A stretch of 64,000 nucleotides of DNA, taken from Nocardia elegans NBRC 108235 (GTDB lineage: Bacteria; Actinomycetota; Actinomycetes; Mycobacteriales; Mycobacteriaceae). The number at the start of each line of letters is the position of its first letter. The stretch's first letter is position 1. A program made the translations under genes and the position numbers. Of this stretch, positions 25,922-34,292 are shown piece after piece. Where the stretch lies: positions 62,001 to 126,000 of the forward strand of contig NZ_BDBF01000010.1 of assembly GCF_001612845.1 (NCBI RefSeq), given 5' to 3'. The notes under the pieces were generated by a model. That model saw nothing but the letters and a program-made list of their open reading frames with translations. It was not told the origin of the DNA and made no database searches.

Positions 25922-27505
25922 GTGCCGTATGTAGTCACCCAGTCGTGCTGCAGCGACGCCTCCTGCGTTTACGCATGCCCGGTCAACTGCATCCATCCCA
26001 CGCCCGACGAACCGGATTTTCTGACGGCGGAGATGCTGTACGTCGACCCCGCGGCATGCGTGGACTGCGGCGCCTGTGCCACGGCCTGTCCGGTGGACGC
26101 CATCACCTCCTCGAAGAAGCTCACCGCGGAGCAGAAGCCGTTCATCGAGATCAACGCCGACTTCTATCGCCAGGCGCGGCCGCGTCCACTGCTGGCCAAG
26201 CCGTTGCCGGCCGCCGAGGTGGACACCGAGCGCGGCCCGATGCGCGTCGCCATCGTGGGTTCGGGCCCCTCGGCGATGTACGCCGCGGACGAGCTGCTCA
26301 CCCAGCCCGAGGTGACGGTGACGGTCTTCGACCGGTTGCCGGTGCCCTACGGCCTGGCCCGCCACGGCGTCGCGCCCGACCACACCCGGACCCGGCAGGT
26401 GAGCCGGTTGTTCGATGTGATCTCCGCGCAGCCCGGATTCGGGTCGTACCTGAATGTGGCGGTGGGTGCGGACATCTCGCACGCCGAACTGCTGGACCAT
26501 TTCGATGCCGTGATCTACGCCGTGGGCGCCTCCTCCGACCGCAAGCTCGGTATCCCCGGCGAGGGTCTGCCCGGCAGCCTGTCCGCGACCGAGTTCGTGG
26601 CGTGGTACAACGGCCATCCCGACTTCGCGCAGCGCAGTTTCGATCTGTCGCAGCGGCGCGCGGTGATCGTCGGCAACGGCAATGTCGCGCTCGACGTGGC
26701 CCGGATTCTCACCATGGATCCCGAACTGCTCGATGCCACCGAGGTGTCGCCGACGGCGCTGGCGGCACTGCGGCGCAGCAAGATCGAGGAAGTGGTGATC
26801 GTGGGCCGCCGCGGTCCCGCCGAATCCGCCTTCACCGTCCCCGAATTCGTGGGCCTGCTCGGATCCGATCTCGACATCGTGGTGGAAGCTGATGTGCCGG
26901 AACCGACTCCGGATATGCCGCAGAAGGTGGAGCAGAAACTGAAGCTGCTGCGCAGCGTGGCCGACCGTCCGGTGGGCGCGCGCAAGCGCATCGTCTTCCG
27001 CTATCTCTCCTCGCCGGTGGCGCTGGTCGGCACCGACCGGGTGACCGGAATCGAGTTGGTGCGCAACGAACTCGTGACCGACGAGGCCGGTATCACCCGC
27101 GCTGTCGCGACGGACGAAACCGAAACCCTGGATACCGCACTGGTTCTGGCTTCGGTGGGTTACCGCGGCGTGGCCGTGCCGGGGGTGCCGTTCGACGAGC
27201 GCGCCGGCGTCATCCCGAACGCCGACGGCCGGGTGCTCGAATCCGCCGGCGGCGCGGTGGTTCCGGGAACCTATGTGACCGGCTGGATCAAGCGTGGTCC
27301 GACGGGCTTCATCGGCACCAACAAGTCCTGCGCCCAGCAGACGGTGCGACAGTTGGTCGACGACTTCAACGCCGGGCGTCTGCGCCGGCCCACCGTCGAC
27401 GCCACCGATTTCGATCGGCTGGTCCAGCGCCGACGCCCCGATGCGGTGCGCGGCGGCGCCACGGCCCAGCCGTGGTGGAAGCGAAAGCTGCTCGCTCGCG
27501 CCTGA
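25922..27505 (+). CDS. Ferredoxin-fused ferredoxin-NADP+ reductase (FprB-like)
   Basis: 527 residues. The N-terminus is a bacterial-type ferredoxin with two Cys clusters ('CCSDASCVYACPVNC' and 'CVDCGACATACPVDAI'). From about residue 105 a flavin reductase of the adrenodoxin-reductase/FprA type follows: FAD-binding 'VGSGPSAMYAADELL', 'VPYGLARHGVAPDH', NADP-binding 'GNGNVALDVARIL', 'GRRGPAESAF', and C-terminal 'GWIKRGPTGFIGTNK'. It transfers electrons between NADPH and iron-sulfur clusters. The GTG start at 25922 places it 14 bases after the AurF-type gene, so it is probably the cognate electron donor. A strong terminator follows. Confidence 0.92.
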   Translation: MPYVVTQSCCSDASCVYACPVNCIHPTPDEPDFLTAEMLYVDPAACVDCGACATACPVDAITSSKKLTAEQKPFIEINADFYRQARPRPLLAKPLPAAEVDTERGPMRVAIVGSGPSAMYAADELLTQPEVTVTVFDRLPVPYGLARHGVAPDHTRTRQVSRLFDVISAQPGFGSYLNVAVGADISHAELLDHFDAVIYAVGASSDRKLGIPGEGLPGSLSATEFVAWYNGHPDFAQRSFDLSQRRAVIVGNGNVALDVARILTMDPELLDATEVSPTALAALRRSKIEEVVIVGRRGPAESAFTVPEFVGLLGSDLDIVVEADVPEPTPDMPQKVEQKLKLLRSVADRPVGARKRIVFRYLSSPVALVGTDRVTGIELVRNELVTDEAGITRAVATDETETLDTALVLASVGYRGVAVPGVPFDERAGVIPNADGRVLESAGGAVVPGTYVTGWIKRGPTGFIGTNKSCAQQTVRQLVDDFNAGRLRRPTVDATDFDRLVQRRRPDAVRGGATAQPWWKRKLLARA

Positions 27506-27907
27506 GCCGGATCTTTCGACCGAATGCCCCGATCCGCCCGGATCGGGGCATTCGGCGTTTCGGCAACCATCCAGTCATTCGGAACGGCCGCGCGGATTTC
27601 AGTCTCGTGAATGTCATTGTCGCAATTCCATAGAAAACCGGTCGGTATTCCGCGTGATCAACTGTGAAATGGCCAGTTTTGCCAGCTATTCTCGTGCAGT
27701 AGCCGAATTCGGCCTTTCGAACTTGCCGAAGATCGAGGTCTATCAGGTGTTTTGATCGATCGAGCGGTGGGTGTGAAAGCTTTTCCGCCCATTCGGTTTC
27801 CGTGATCGAGACCGACCAGCTAACCTGTGTTCGCTATTTGGTAAACGACCGCGACCACATGGTTGAACCACCTGGGGCCGTGGTCTCGGTGCGTTGACGG
27901 GATGGCA
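27506..27907. other. Gap before the second Hsp70-like gene
   Basis: 402 bases. The first 50 hold the terminator. The middle (27600-27760) is less GC-rich than its surroundings and contains a 33-codon frame (27654-27755) without recognisable features; I do not call it a gene. The last part has GACCAC (27853-27858) with GTGGTC (27880-27885), a possible regulatory inverted repeat close to the start of the next gene. Confidence 0.4.
27521..27554 (+). terminator. Strong hairpin terminator of the AurF-reductase operon
   Basis: A 15-bp perfect stem (27521-27535 with 27540-27554, arm CGAATGCCCCGATCC) and a 4-base loop GCCC. The run GCGTTTCGG follows. It begins 15 bases after the reductase stop. Confidence 0.85.
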
Positions 27908-30199
27908 ATGACGGTTGGCTTCGGCATGAGCATCGGCACAGTGAATTCCGTGTGGGCGGCAACTGCCGGTGATCGCGGCCGTCCGGCGGTCCGCGTGCGT
28001 CGCACCGCGGTCACCTTCGACCGCTCCGGCGATGTCCGAGTCGGGGTAGTGTCTCGATTCGCGCCGGTGGTCACGGATTTCGCCGATCTCACCCGCCCGC
28101 GCGAGCCGGTGTCGCCGGGCGGCCGGATCCGGTCCTCGGCCGACCTGGTCGCTTCGGTCGCCACCTGCCTGATCGAGGGCAGCGATCCCGAAGCCGGGCC
28201 GGTCCTCACCTATCCCGCCTGTTACACCGACCGGCAGATCGCATCGCTGCAGTACGCGCTGCACCGCTGCGGCGCCTTCGACGTGATTCTGATGCCCGAA
28301 CCGGTGGCCGCGGTGGAATGGCTGGACGACGAATACGGTGTTTCCGCAAGCTGTTCCACACTCGTCTACGACCTGGGCGCCAACAACCTGGACGTCGCGG
28401 TGGTCCGGACCGAGGCCGAATGGAATCAGCGCGGAGTGCTCGGCTCGGCCCTGCGATCCGATGCCTTCGGCGGCCGGCCGCTGGGTGCCGTCCTGGCGCG
28501 CTACGCACGGACGCTGGCTCCGGACGTGCCGGCACCGGTGTCGACGGTGGTGCCGGCCGAGGACACCCGCCGCTTGCGCGCCTGGCATGTCCGCAATTCC
28601 CTTCGGGTGGTGCGCGATTGCCTGCAACGTGCGCGGGTGACCATCGACGACATCGATCGCGTGCTACTGATCGGTGGCGCCGCGCGACCGGTCGAGGTGG
28701 CGGAGGTGCTGGCCGAGTTGGGTCCTCCGGTGATCGTCCCGCCGGATCCGGCGCATACGGTCGCGACCGGAGCCGCCATCGCCTCGGCTCGATTCGCCAC
28801 GAGCAACAGCAGTGCCGGGCGATACGCCCGGGGCGCCGCGGTCGTATCCTCCGCCGCGGTCGTCTCCGCCCTCGCGATGTCGGCGGCGACCATGATCGGC
28901 GGTGGCCCGCTCGGTACCGACGGCCCGATCATGGAATTCGCCCCCGTGCTGGCCGGCCCGGCGGATGCGTTGCGCGAACAGGTCGGCGACCTGCCGCAGA
29001 CACCCGGCTTCGGTGTCGGATTCGCTGCGCTGGCGGCCCGCGCCGACACTTTGATGGGCACCCCGCTGTCCGGAATGCGCGGCGACGCCGGTGCGGCGCA
29101 CGACTTTTCGCATGCCATGACCGATCGGGTCGAGAACGCGCTGCGCGACTACGGCGCCGTCAGGCCCTGCGTGCCGCCCCGCGCCCGGACCTACTCCGAT
29201 CCGGCACGTTTCACCAACCCCATGCCGTTCGTGAACTCGGGTGCGGCGGCGCTCCTGGCCGCCGGCGCCGCCGCCCGCAACCTGCCCGGCACGGGGCATC
29301 CCGGTCAGCCGGGATCCGGTGATCAGGGCACCCCGCCCGGCGGCGGCTCCACACCCGGGGACTCGTCGAAGCCCGGAAATCCGGCGCCGAAACCGGACGG
29401 TTCGAGTACACCCGCATCCGGCACGAACCCCGCGCCCGCCGACAAGACGACCGCGGCTCCCGGTGCGTCGTCCGGGAATTCGCATAACGGCGATGCCGCG
29501 TCCACTGCGCGGCCCGGGCACTCGAGCGGCACCGCGGACAGCGGTGACGGCTCGGGTACCACGTCTGCCGAGTCGAATTCGGCCGGTGCGACCGGCGGGT
29601 CGAGTGCGTCCTCCCATGGCTCGGACTCCGACAGCCCCGATACGCACGGCTCGCACGCCGACGACTCCGCGAACTCCAGTGGTACGAACTCGGATCCGGC
29701 GAAACCGGGGGCGGCGAACTCGGGCCCGGCGCACTCCGGCGACGCCACGAACTCCGACACCGGACCCGATGCCGGTGGTACGACGAATTCGGGCGACGGT
29801 TCCCACTCGAGCGACTCCGCGAATTCGAACGGCGCTGCCAATTCGAACGGCACTGCGAACGCCGGGAACAACGCGAAGCCCGGCACCTCCGCCCCCGCCG
29901 GTGGCGGCACCGATTCCGCGCCGACCGGTGGTGCCCGATCCGCCCCGGGCACAACGTCTTCCGATACCGCTCCGGGTGCCGGAACCGCCCGTACTCCCGG
30001 CCTCGGGGGCAGCACGGCCACACCTCCCGGCGGCGCTACCCGCCCCGGTGGGACGAACCCCGCACCGGTCGCCCCCGCCCACCCCGGCGCTGTCGCGCCG
30101 AGCCACCCCGGCCTCGGCGCCACCCCCGGTGGCGGCTTCCATGGGGGTGGCCTGGGCGGCGGCTTCCACAGCGGTGGTTTCGGCGGTTTCGGGCGCTGA
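27908..30199 (+). CDS. Hsp70-like ATPase-domain protein with membrane anchor and long low-complexity tail
   Basis: 763-residue paralogue of the protein at 21307. The N-terminus repeats the same signature ('MTVGFGMSIGTVNSVWAAT'), followed by 'EPVAAVEWL', 'VYDLGANNLDVAVV', 'SDAFGGRPLG' and 'LIGGAARPVEVAEVL'. The Arg-rich insertion of the first copy is absent. One hydrophobic helix follows at about 310-332 ('AAVVSSAAVVSALAMSAATMI'). An intermediate region with two Cys codons comes next. The last ~310 residues are Gly/Ser/Asn/Thr/Pro-rich ('HSGDATNSDTG', 'ANSNGAANSNGTAN') and end in a Gly/His/Phe run ('GGGFHSGGFGGFGR'). With the ATPase domain inside, the tail would face outside the membrane. There is no substrate-binding domain. 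ATG 27908 is chosen by alignment with the paralogue; ATG 27902 is two codons upstream. Confidence 0.72.
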   Translation: MTVGFGMSIGTVNSVWAATAGDRGRPAVRVRRTAVTFDRSGDVRVGVVSRFAPVVTDFADLTRPREPVSPGGRIRSSADLVASVATCLIEGSDPEAGPVLTYPACYTDRQIASLQYALHRCGAFDVILMPEPVAAVEWLDDEYGVSASCSTLVYDLGANNLDVAVVRTEAEWNQRGVLGSALRSDAFGGRPLGAVLARYARTLAPDVPAPVSTVVPAEDTRRLRAWHVRNSLRVVRDCLQRARVTIDDIDRVLLIGGAARPVEVAEVLAELGPPVIVPPDPAHTVATGAAIASARFATSNSSAGRYARGAAVVSSAAVVSALAMSAATMIGGGPLGTDGPIMEFAPVLAGPADALREQVGDLPQTPGFGVGFAALAARADTLMGTPLSGMRGDAGAAHDFSHAMTDRVENALRDYGAVRPCVPPRARTYSDPARFTNPMPFVNSGAAALLAAGAAARNLPGTGHPGQPGSGDQGTPPGGGSTPGDSSKPGNPAPKPDGSSTPASGTNPAPADKTTAAPGASSGNSHNGDAASTARPGHSSGTADSGDGSGTTSAESNSAGATGGSSASSHGSDSDSPDTHGSHADDSANSSGTNSDPAKPGAANSGPAHSGDATNSDTGPDAGGTTNSGDGSHSSDSANSNGAANSNGTANAGNNAKPGTSAPAGGGTDSAPTGGARSAPGTTSSDTAPGAGTARTPGLGGSTATPPGGATRPGGTNPAPVAPAHPGAVAPSHPGLGATPGGGFHGGGLGGGFHSGGFGGFGR

Positions 30200-30205
30200 C
30201 CGGGG

Positions 30206-30646
30206 TCACCGACAGGGCTCGGCCCCGATATCGCGCCGAACCGGCGAGGACGAGTCCCGACGGCTGTCCAGGACGTCGAGGTAGTGCTGGTTGGACATGA
30301 TGCCGAGCAGATTGCCGAAGGGGTCGACCACCGAGGCGGTGACGAAGCCCGGACCGCGTTCGGTGACGGGTTGGTGTTCGGCCGCACCGAGTTCGCGGAG
30401 CCGCTGCAGCGCGGCGTCGAGATCGTCGACGTGCCAGTACAGCAGTGCGCCGCCGGGGTCGTGGGCGGGGTCCGGGCAGTAGCGGCGATCGATGATGCCG
30501 AGTTCGTGCCGGTAGTCGCCGATCCGGAACTCGATATACCCGGGAATCTCGAAATACGGTGTGATATCCAGCAATTCGCTGTACCAGCGCTTGGCGGCCG
30601 CCAGGTCGTCGGCATAGTAGGACACGGTCGTCATTCCACGCAGCAT
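30206..30646 (-). CDS. VOC-family (glyoxalase/bleomycin resistance-like) protein
   Basis: About 146 residues with two beta-alpha-beta-beta-beta modules of the vicinal oxygen chelate fold: 'VSYYADDLAAAKRWYSELLDITPYF', 'ALLYWHVDDLDAALQRLRELGA', 'ASVVDPFGNLLGIM'. His in 'YRHELGI' and 'LYWHVDD' and Glu/Asp near the end are candidate metal ligands. Chemistry unknown. ATG 30646 is chosen because GAGGAGA lies about five bases upstream; the longer frame from 30703 runs through an operator. It diverges from a WYL regulator gene and shares its operator region, so that regulator probably controls it. Confidence 0.83.
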   Translation of the reverse strand: MLRGMTTVSYYADDLAAAKRWYSELLDITPYFEIPGYIEFRIGDYRHELGIIDRRYCPDPAHDPGGALLYWHVDDLDAALQRLRELGAAEHQPVTERGPGFVTASVVDPFGNLLGIMSNQHYLDVLDSRRDSSSPVRRDIGAEPCR

Positions 30647-30693
30647 CGGTCTCTCCTCGTTCGTTGCGGTCTTCGATACGATCCTCGCGCCCA

Positions 30694-30718
30694 AAGTGCT
30701 CACCGAATGAGCACTTTT
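30694..30718. promoter_or_regulatory. Operator between the VOC gene and the WYL regulator
   Basis: Perfect 10-bp inverted repeat AAAGTGCTCA-CCGAA-TGAGCACTTT in the gap between two divergent genes. It lies 18 bases before the regulator ATG. It is the obvious binding site for that regulator, which would then control itself and the VOC gene. Confidence 0.7.
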
Positions 30719-30735
30719 TTCGGCAGAATTTCCGT

Positions 30736-31668
30736 ATGCGCGCCGACCGTCTGATTGCCACGCTGCTCCTCATGCAGGCGAGGGGTCGAGTCACCGCCGC
30801 CGAGCTCGCCAGGGAACTCGAGGTGTCCGTGGCGACCGCGCGTCGCGACCTCGAGGCGCTGTCGTCGGCAGGGGTTCCCGTCTACCCGCAGCCCGGCCGG
30901 GGCGGGGGCTGGGCGCTGATCGGTGGTGCCCGGACCGACCTCAGCGGAATGACGGCCGACGAGGCGCGGGCGCTGTTCCTGCTGCTCGGTCCGGCGGCCT
31001 CGGGCTCGCCCGCCACCCGCTCGGCGCTGCGAAAGTTGTTGCGAGCCTTGCCGGAGACGTTCCGCGAACAAGCCCTGGCCGCCTCGGCGGCGACGCTGAT
31101 CGATCCGGTCGGCTGGGGCCGGCGGCCGCGATCCGAACCGGCGGAGGTCGAGTTGCTGCAACAGGCCGTCGCCCGGCGACGGCCGGTCCGCTTCCGCTAC
31201 GGCTCGGCCGGTCGTGAGCGAGCCGTCGATCCGTGGGGCGTCGTCGACAAGGACGCCGTGTGGTATCTGATCGCCGGGACCGACCGCGGGCGCCGGACCT
31301 ATCGCGTCGACCGGATGAGCGAGCTGACCGTCGAAGACGGCGTCGCCGACGTCCCGGCGGATTTCGATCTGGCGCAGGCGTGGTCGGAGATCGTCGAACA
31401 GATGGAACATCGCCGCGGCGAGGTGTCGGCGATCGTGCACGCCGATCCCGGGATCGTGCCGGTCCTGCGCGATCGGCTGGGCAGGCACTGCGCCGAGGAC
31501 GGTCCGGTCGACGGCGGCCGGGTGCGGCTGCGGATCAGCGCCCATCTGCCGCGCGCGATCGCCGAACAGCTCGCCGGATTCGGGGGACGCCTCGAAGTCG
31601 TTGCTCCCGAATCGATTCGGCGTGAGCTGGCCGCGCTGGCGGCCGAGCTCACCGCCATCTACCGCTGA
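30736..31668 (+). CDS. Helix-turn-helix regulator with WYL domain
   Basis: About 310 residues. The DeoR-like N-terminal helix-turn-helix ('MRADRLIATLLLMQARGRVTAAELARELEVSVATARRDLEAL') is followed by 'GYxxPGxGGGW'-type residues, here 'VYPQPGRGGGWALIGG', and a WYL domain ('RRPVRFRYGSAGRERAVDPWGVVDKDAVWYLIAG'). A C-terminal WCX-like extension follows. WYL proteins sense ligands, often nucleic acids or small molecules. ATG 30736 follows the perfect operator palindrome; the upstream frame is unlikely. It is divergent from the VOC gene. Confidence 0.87.
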   Translation: MRADRLIATLLLMQARGRVTAAELARELEVSVATARRDLEALSSAGVPVYPQPGRGGGWALIGGARTDLSGMTADEARALFLLLGPAASGSPATRSALRKLLRALPETFREQALAASAATLIDPVGWGRRPRSEPAEVELLQQAVARRRPVRFRYGSAGRERAVDPWGVVDKDAVWYLIAGTDRGRRTYRVDRMSELTVEDGVADVPADFDLAQAWSEIVEQMEHRRGEVSAIVHADPGIVPVLRDRLGRHCAEDGPVDGGRVRLRISAHLPRAIAEQLAGFGGRLEVVAPESIRRELAALAAELTAIYR

Positions 31669-31674
31669 TCCGCG

Positions 31675-32448
31675 TTACCGAGCGGTGAAACCGCCGTCGA
31701 CCGCGACCGCCGCGCCGGTGACGAAGCTCGCCTCGTCGGAGAGGAGGTAGGCGCACAGCGAGGCGATTTCCTCCGCGCGGGCGATTCGGCCGAGCGGATG
31801 CAGCGCCGCGATCGCCGCCTCGCCTTCGGGTGTCGCACCCATCGACGCGCGAAACGCCGGGGTGTCCACCGCGCCCGAAACCAGCGCGTTGACCCGCACA
31901 CCGGCGGCGGCCGTCTCCAGCGCGACCGCGCGGGTCAGGCCGACCACGCCGTGTTTGGCCGCGACGTAGGGAGCGACCGAGCCCATACCGACCACGCCGA
32001 GGTTGGAGGCGTTGTTGAGGATCGCCCCGCCGCCGGACTCCAGCAGCGCCGGCACCTGCGACCGCAGGCCGAAGTACACGCCGGTGAGGTTGAGTTCCAG
32101 ATCTGCGCGCCAACCGGCTTCGTCGATGTCCTGCACCGGGCCGAAGGAGTTGACCGCTCCGGCGTTGTTGAAGGCCGCGTCCAGCCGGCCGAATTCGTCG
32201 ATCGCGGCGTGGGTGAGCCGATCCACGTCCTCGGCCACGGTGACGTCGGTCGGGACGAAGACGGCCCGGCCGCCCCCGGCGCGGATATCCGCGGCGATCC
32301 GGTCCCCGGCCTCCTTACCCCGGGCGCCCAGCACCACCGCGGCGCCCTCCGCCGCCACTCGCCGGGCCACGGCCGCGCCGACCCCGCTGCTGGCGCCGGT
32401 GATCAGTACGACCTTCGATTCGAAGCGGTGGTGCACCGTCGTGTCCAT
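31675..32448 (-). CDS. Short-chain dehydrogenase/reductase (SDR)
   Basis: About 257 residues, classical SDR. Cofactor site 'ITGASSGVGAAVARR', structural 'NNAG', and catalytic Ser/Tyr/Lys seen in 'LNNASNLGVVGMG' and 'PYVAAKHGVVGL'. The C-terminal 'FVTGAAVAVDGGFT' is typical. NADP versus NAD preference is not clear. ATG 32448 ('MDTTVHHRFES') is preferred; ATG 32466 and 32562 are possible. The gene converges on the WYL regulator. The oxidised alcohol is unknown. Confidence 0.87.
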   Translation of the reverse strand: MDTTVHHRFESKVVLITGASSGVGAAVARRVAAEGAAVVLGARGKEAGDRIAADIRAGGGRAVFVPTDVTVAEDVDRLTHAAIDEFGRLDAAFNNAGAVNSFGPVQDIDEAGWRADLELNLTGVYFGLRSQVPALLESGGGAILNNASNLGVVGMGSVAPYVAAKHGVVGLTRAVALETAAAGVRVNALVSGAVDTPAFRASMGATPEGEAAIAALHPLGRIARAEEIASLCAYLLSDEASFVTGAAVAVDGGFTAR

Positions 32449-32641
32449 CTCTGCTGCCCTCTCCATATCCGTTGTCTGCCACGCGATCTCGTGACAGGTG
32501 CCAGTCAAGTCGCGCGAAACCGGCAAAGCTGGCGGGATTCGGACCTGTAGTTGATGTGTCATCTAGCCGTGTGAGGGGCATACCGCCGGGTAATGGCGGC
32601 GGGGCTGTAAGCGCAGATGCACGATCGGTGACAATGATCAG

Positions 32642-33430
32642 GTGAACAGTCCTCGACTGATTGCCCTGGATGTGGACGGGACCATCCTGCAGGCGGGTGC
32701 GCCGATGAGCCCGCGGGTGCGTGCGGCGGTGCGTGCCGCGGTCGACGCGGGCGCCCATGTGGTGATCACGACCGGCCGCACGCTACTCGCCACCCGGCTC
32801 GTGATGGAGGAGCTGGGACTCGAGGAGGGCCAGGCGCTGTGCTCGAACGGCGCTGTGCACGTGGACATTTCGAACTGGGAGCCACTGGCGGTCCATACCT
32901 TCGACCCGGAGCCCGCGGTCGCGACACTGCGTTCGCTGCTGCCCGATATGGTGCTGTCGGTGGAGAAGGTGGGGGTGGGTACCTGGGCCACCGGCTACTA
33001 CCCCGGCAGCTTCCGGCTCGGCGAATTCCGCTTCGTCGACGATGCCGAACTGAGCCTGGAGCCCACCACGCGGCTGAACGGCTGGTGGCCCGGCGGCAGC
33101 CTCGACGAAATGATCGACGCCGTCGGCGAACTCGACCTCCCCGGCGCCGGCTGGGTGCACGGCGAGGACGAACCGTGGTTGGTGGCCTCCAAACAGGGAG
33201 TGTCCAAAGGCTGGGCGCTGGAACAACTTCGCCTGGCCCTCGACATCCCGCTCGAGCAGACCCTGGCCATCGGCGACGGCTACAACGATATCGACATGCT
33301 TACCTGGGCAGGGCATTCCGTCGCCATGGGCAACGCGGTCCCCCCGGTCCACGAGCTTGCCGACGAAACGACCGCCGATATCAGTGAGGACGGGGCGGCC
33401 CTGGTGCTGGAGCGCTGGTTCGCGGGATGA
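32642..33430 (+). CDS. HAD-superfamily phosphatase (Cof-type)
   Basis: 262 residues, subclass IIB haloacid dehalogenase-like hydrolase. Motif I 'IALDVDGTI' carries the nucleophile Asp and acid Asp, motif II 'VITTGRT', motif III Lys in 'VASKQGVSKGWAL', and motif IV 'AIGDGYNDIDML'. A C2B-type cap sits between motifs II and III. Such enzymes dephosphorylate sugar phosphates or cofactors; the substrate is not predictable. GTG 32642 is probably a leaderless or near-leaderless start. A GACCCACGTGGGTC palindrome (33447-33460) follows before the convergent chelatase gene. Confidence 0.9.
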   Translation: MNSPRLIALDVDGTILQAGAPMSPRVRAAVRAAVDAGAHVVITTGRTLLATRLVMEELGLEEGQALCSNGAVHVDISNWEPLAVHTFDPEPAVATLRSLLPDMVLSVEKVGVGTWATGYYPGSFRLGEFRFVDDAELSLEPTTRLNGWWPGGSLDEMIDAVGELDLPGAGWVHGEDEPWLVASKQGVSKGWALEQLRLALDIPLEQTLAIGDGYNDIDMLTWAGHSVAMGNAVPPVHELADETTADISEDGAALVLERWFAG

Positions 33431-33496
33431 ACCGCGAAGCCGGCACGACCCACGTGGGTCCGGGCCGGGCCGAGACTGCCGGAAGGGCAGGCGGAA

Positions 33497-34291
33497 TCAG
33501 GCCGAGAGATCGAGGGTCAGCCGGTCGGCTGCCTGATAACGCTCGAGCGCGACCTCGGTGAGGAACCGGTGCGGCCCGATCGCAGGTGCGTGCACGAGGC
33601 CGGGTTCGGCGACCGCCAGACGATCGATGAGCAACCCCGGGGCCAGGAACCACGGGGCGACCATCACCCGGCGGGCTCCCCGGCCGCGCAGATCCGAGAC
33701 CGCCCGGCTCAGCGACGGCTGCGTGGTCGCGAAGCAGATCGCGGACCGCCAGCGGGTGCCGTGCGTGAGCGCCACGGCGACCTCGGCCGTGATCCGGTTG
33801 GCGGCCGCGGACGAGGATCCGACGGCCGCGACCGCGATACCCAGCTCGGCATCGTCGCGGTCGGCGCCCGCGTGCAGCGCTCGGTCCCGCAGCGCCGCCA
33901 CCAGTCGTTCGTCGGTCCCGAGCACATCGGCCTGCGTGATCCGCAGCAGCGGATGCCGATGGCGGGCAGCCGCGAGCATGCCGGGCAGATCCACCCGGGC
34001 GTGAAACGCACTGCCCAGCAGCAACGGAACGACAACGGCCTCGGTATGTCCCTGTGCCGCAACGGCATCGATGACCTGTTCCACCGAAGGGGTGTTCAGG
34101 TCCAGGAATGCCAGGCGCACGTCGACATCCGGACGTTGTCCGGCGATCTCGGCCACCACGGCCGACATCGTCGCGGCGGACCGCGGATCACGGCTGCCGT
34201 GTGCCACCGCGATCAATGCCGGGGCGCGGCCGGTGGTGATACCGGCGAGCGACCGCTCGCCGTTCACGAACATCCCACCGGCCGAACCCAT
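33497..34291 (-). CDS. Sirohydrochlorin chelatase (CbiX/SirB family)
   Basis: 264 residues with two CbiX-type repeats. Metal-binding His appear in 'LIAVAHGSRDPRS' and 'LLLGSAFHARVDLP'. Its place as last gene of the sulfate reduction operon, one base after cysN, points to insertion of iron into sirohydrochlorin to make the siroheme used by Sir in the same operon. The equivalent gene lies next to cysH/sir in M. tuberculosis. ATG 34291 is taken; ATG 34273 ('MFVNGERS') is possible. Confidence 0.88.
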   Translation of the reverse strand: MGSAGGMFVNGERSLAGITTGRAPALIAVAHGSRDPRSAATMSAVVAEIAGQRPDVDVRLAFLDLNTPSVEQVIDAVAAQGHTEAVVVPLLLGSAFHARVDLPGMLAAARHRHPLLRITQADVLGTDERLVAALRDRALHAGADRDDAELGIAVAAVGSSSAAANRITAEVAVALTHGTRWRSAICFATTQPSLSRAVSDLRGRGARRVMVAPWFLAPGLLIDRLAVAEPGLVHAPAIGPHRFLTEVALERYQAADRLTLDLSA

Positions 34292-34292
34292 C

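Noticed and set aside
27654..27755. 33-codon ORF before the second Hsp70-like gene
   Set aside because: No ribosome binding site, no recognisable motif and no coupling. Kept only as a note in the intergenic entry.
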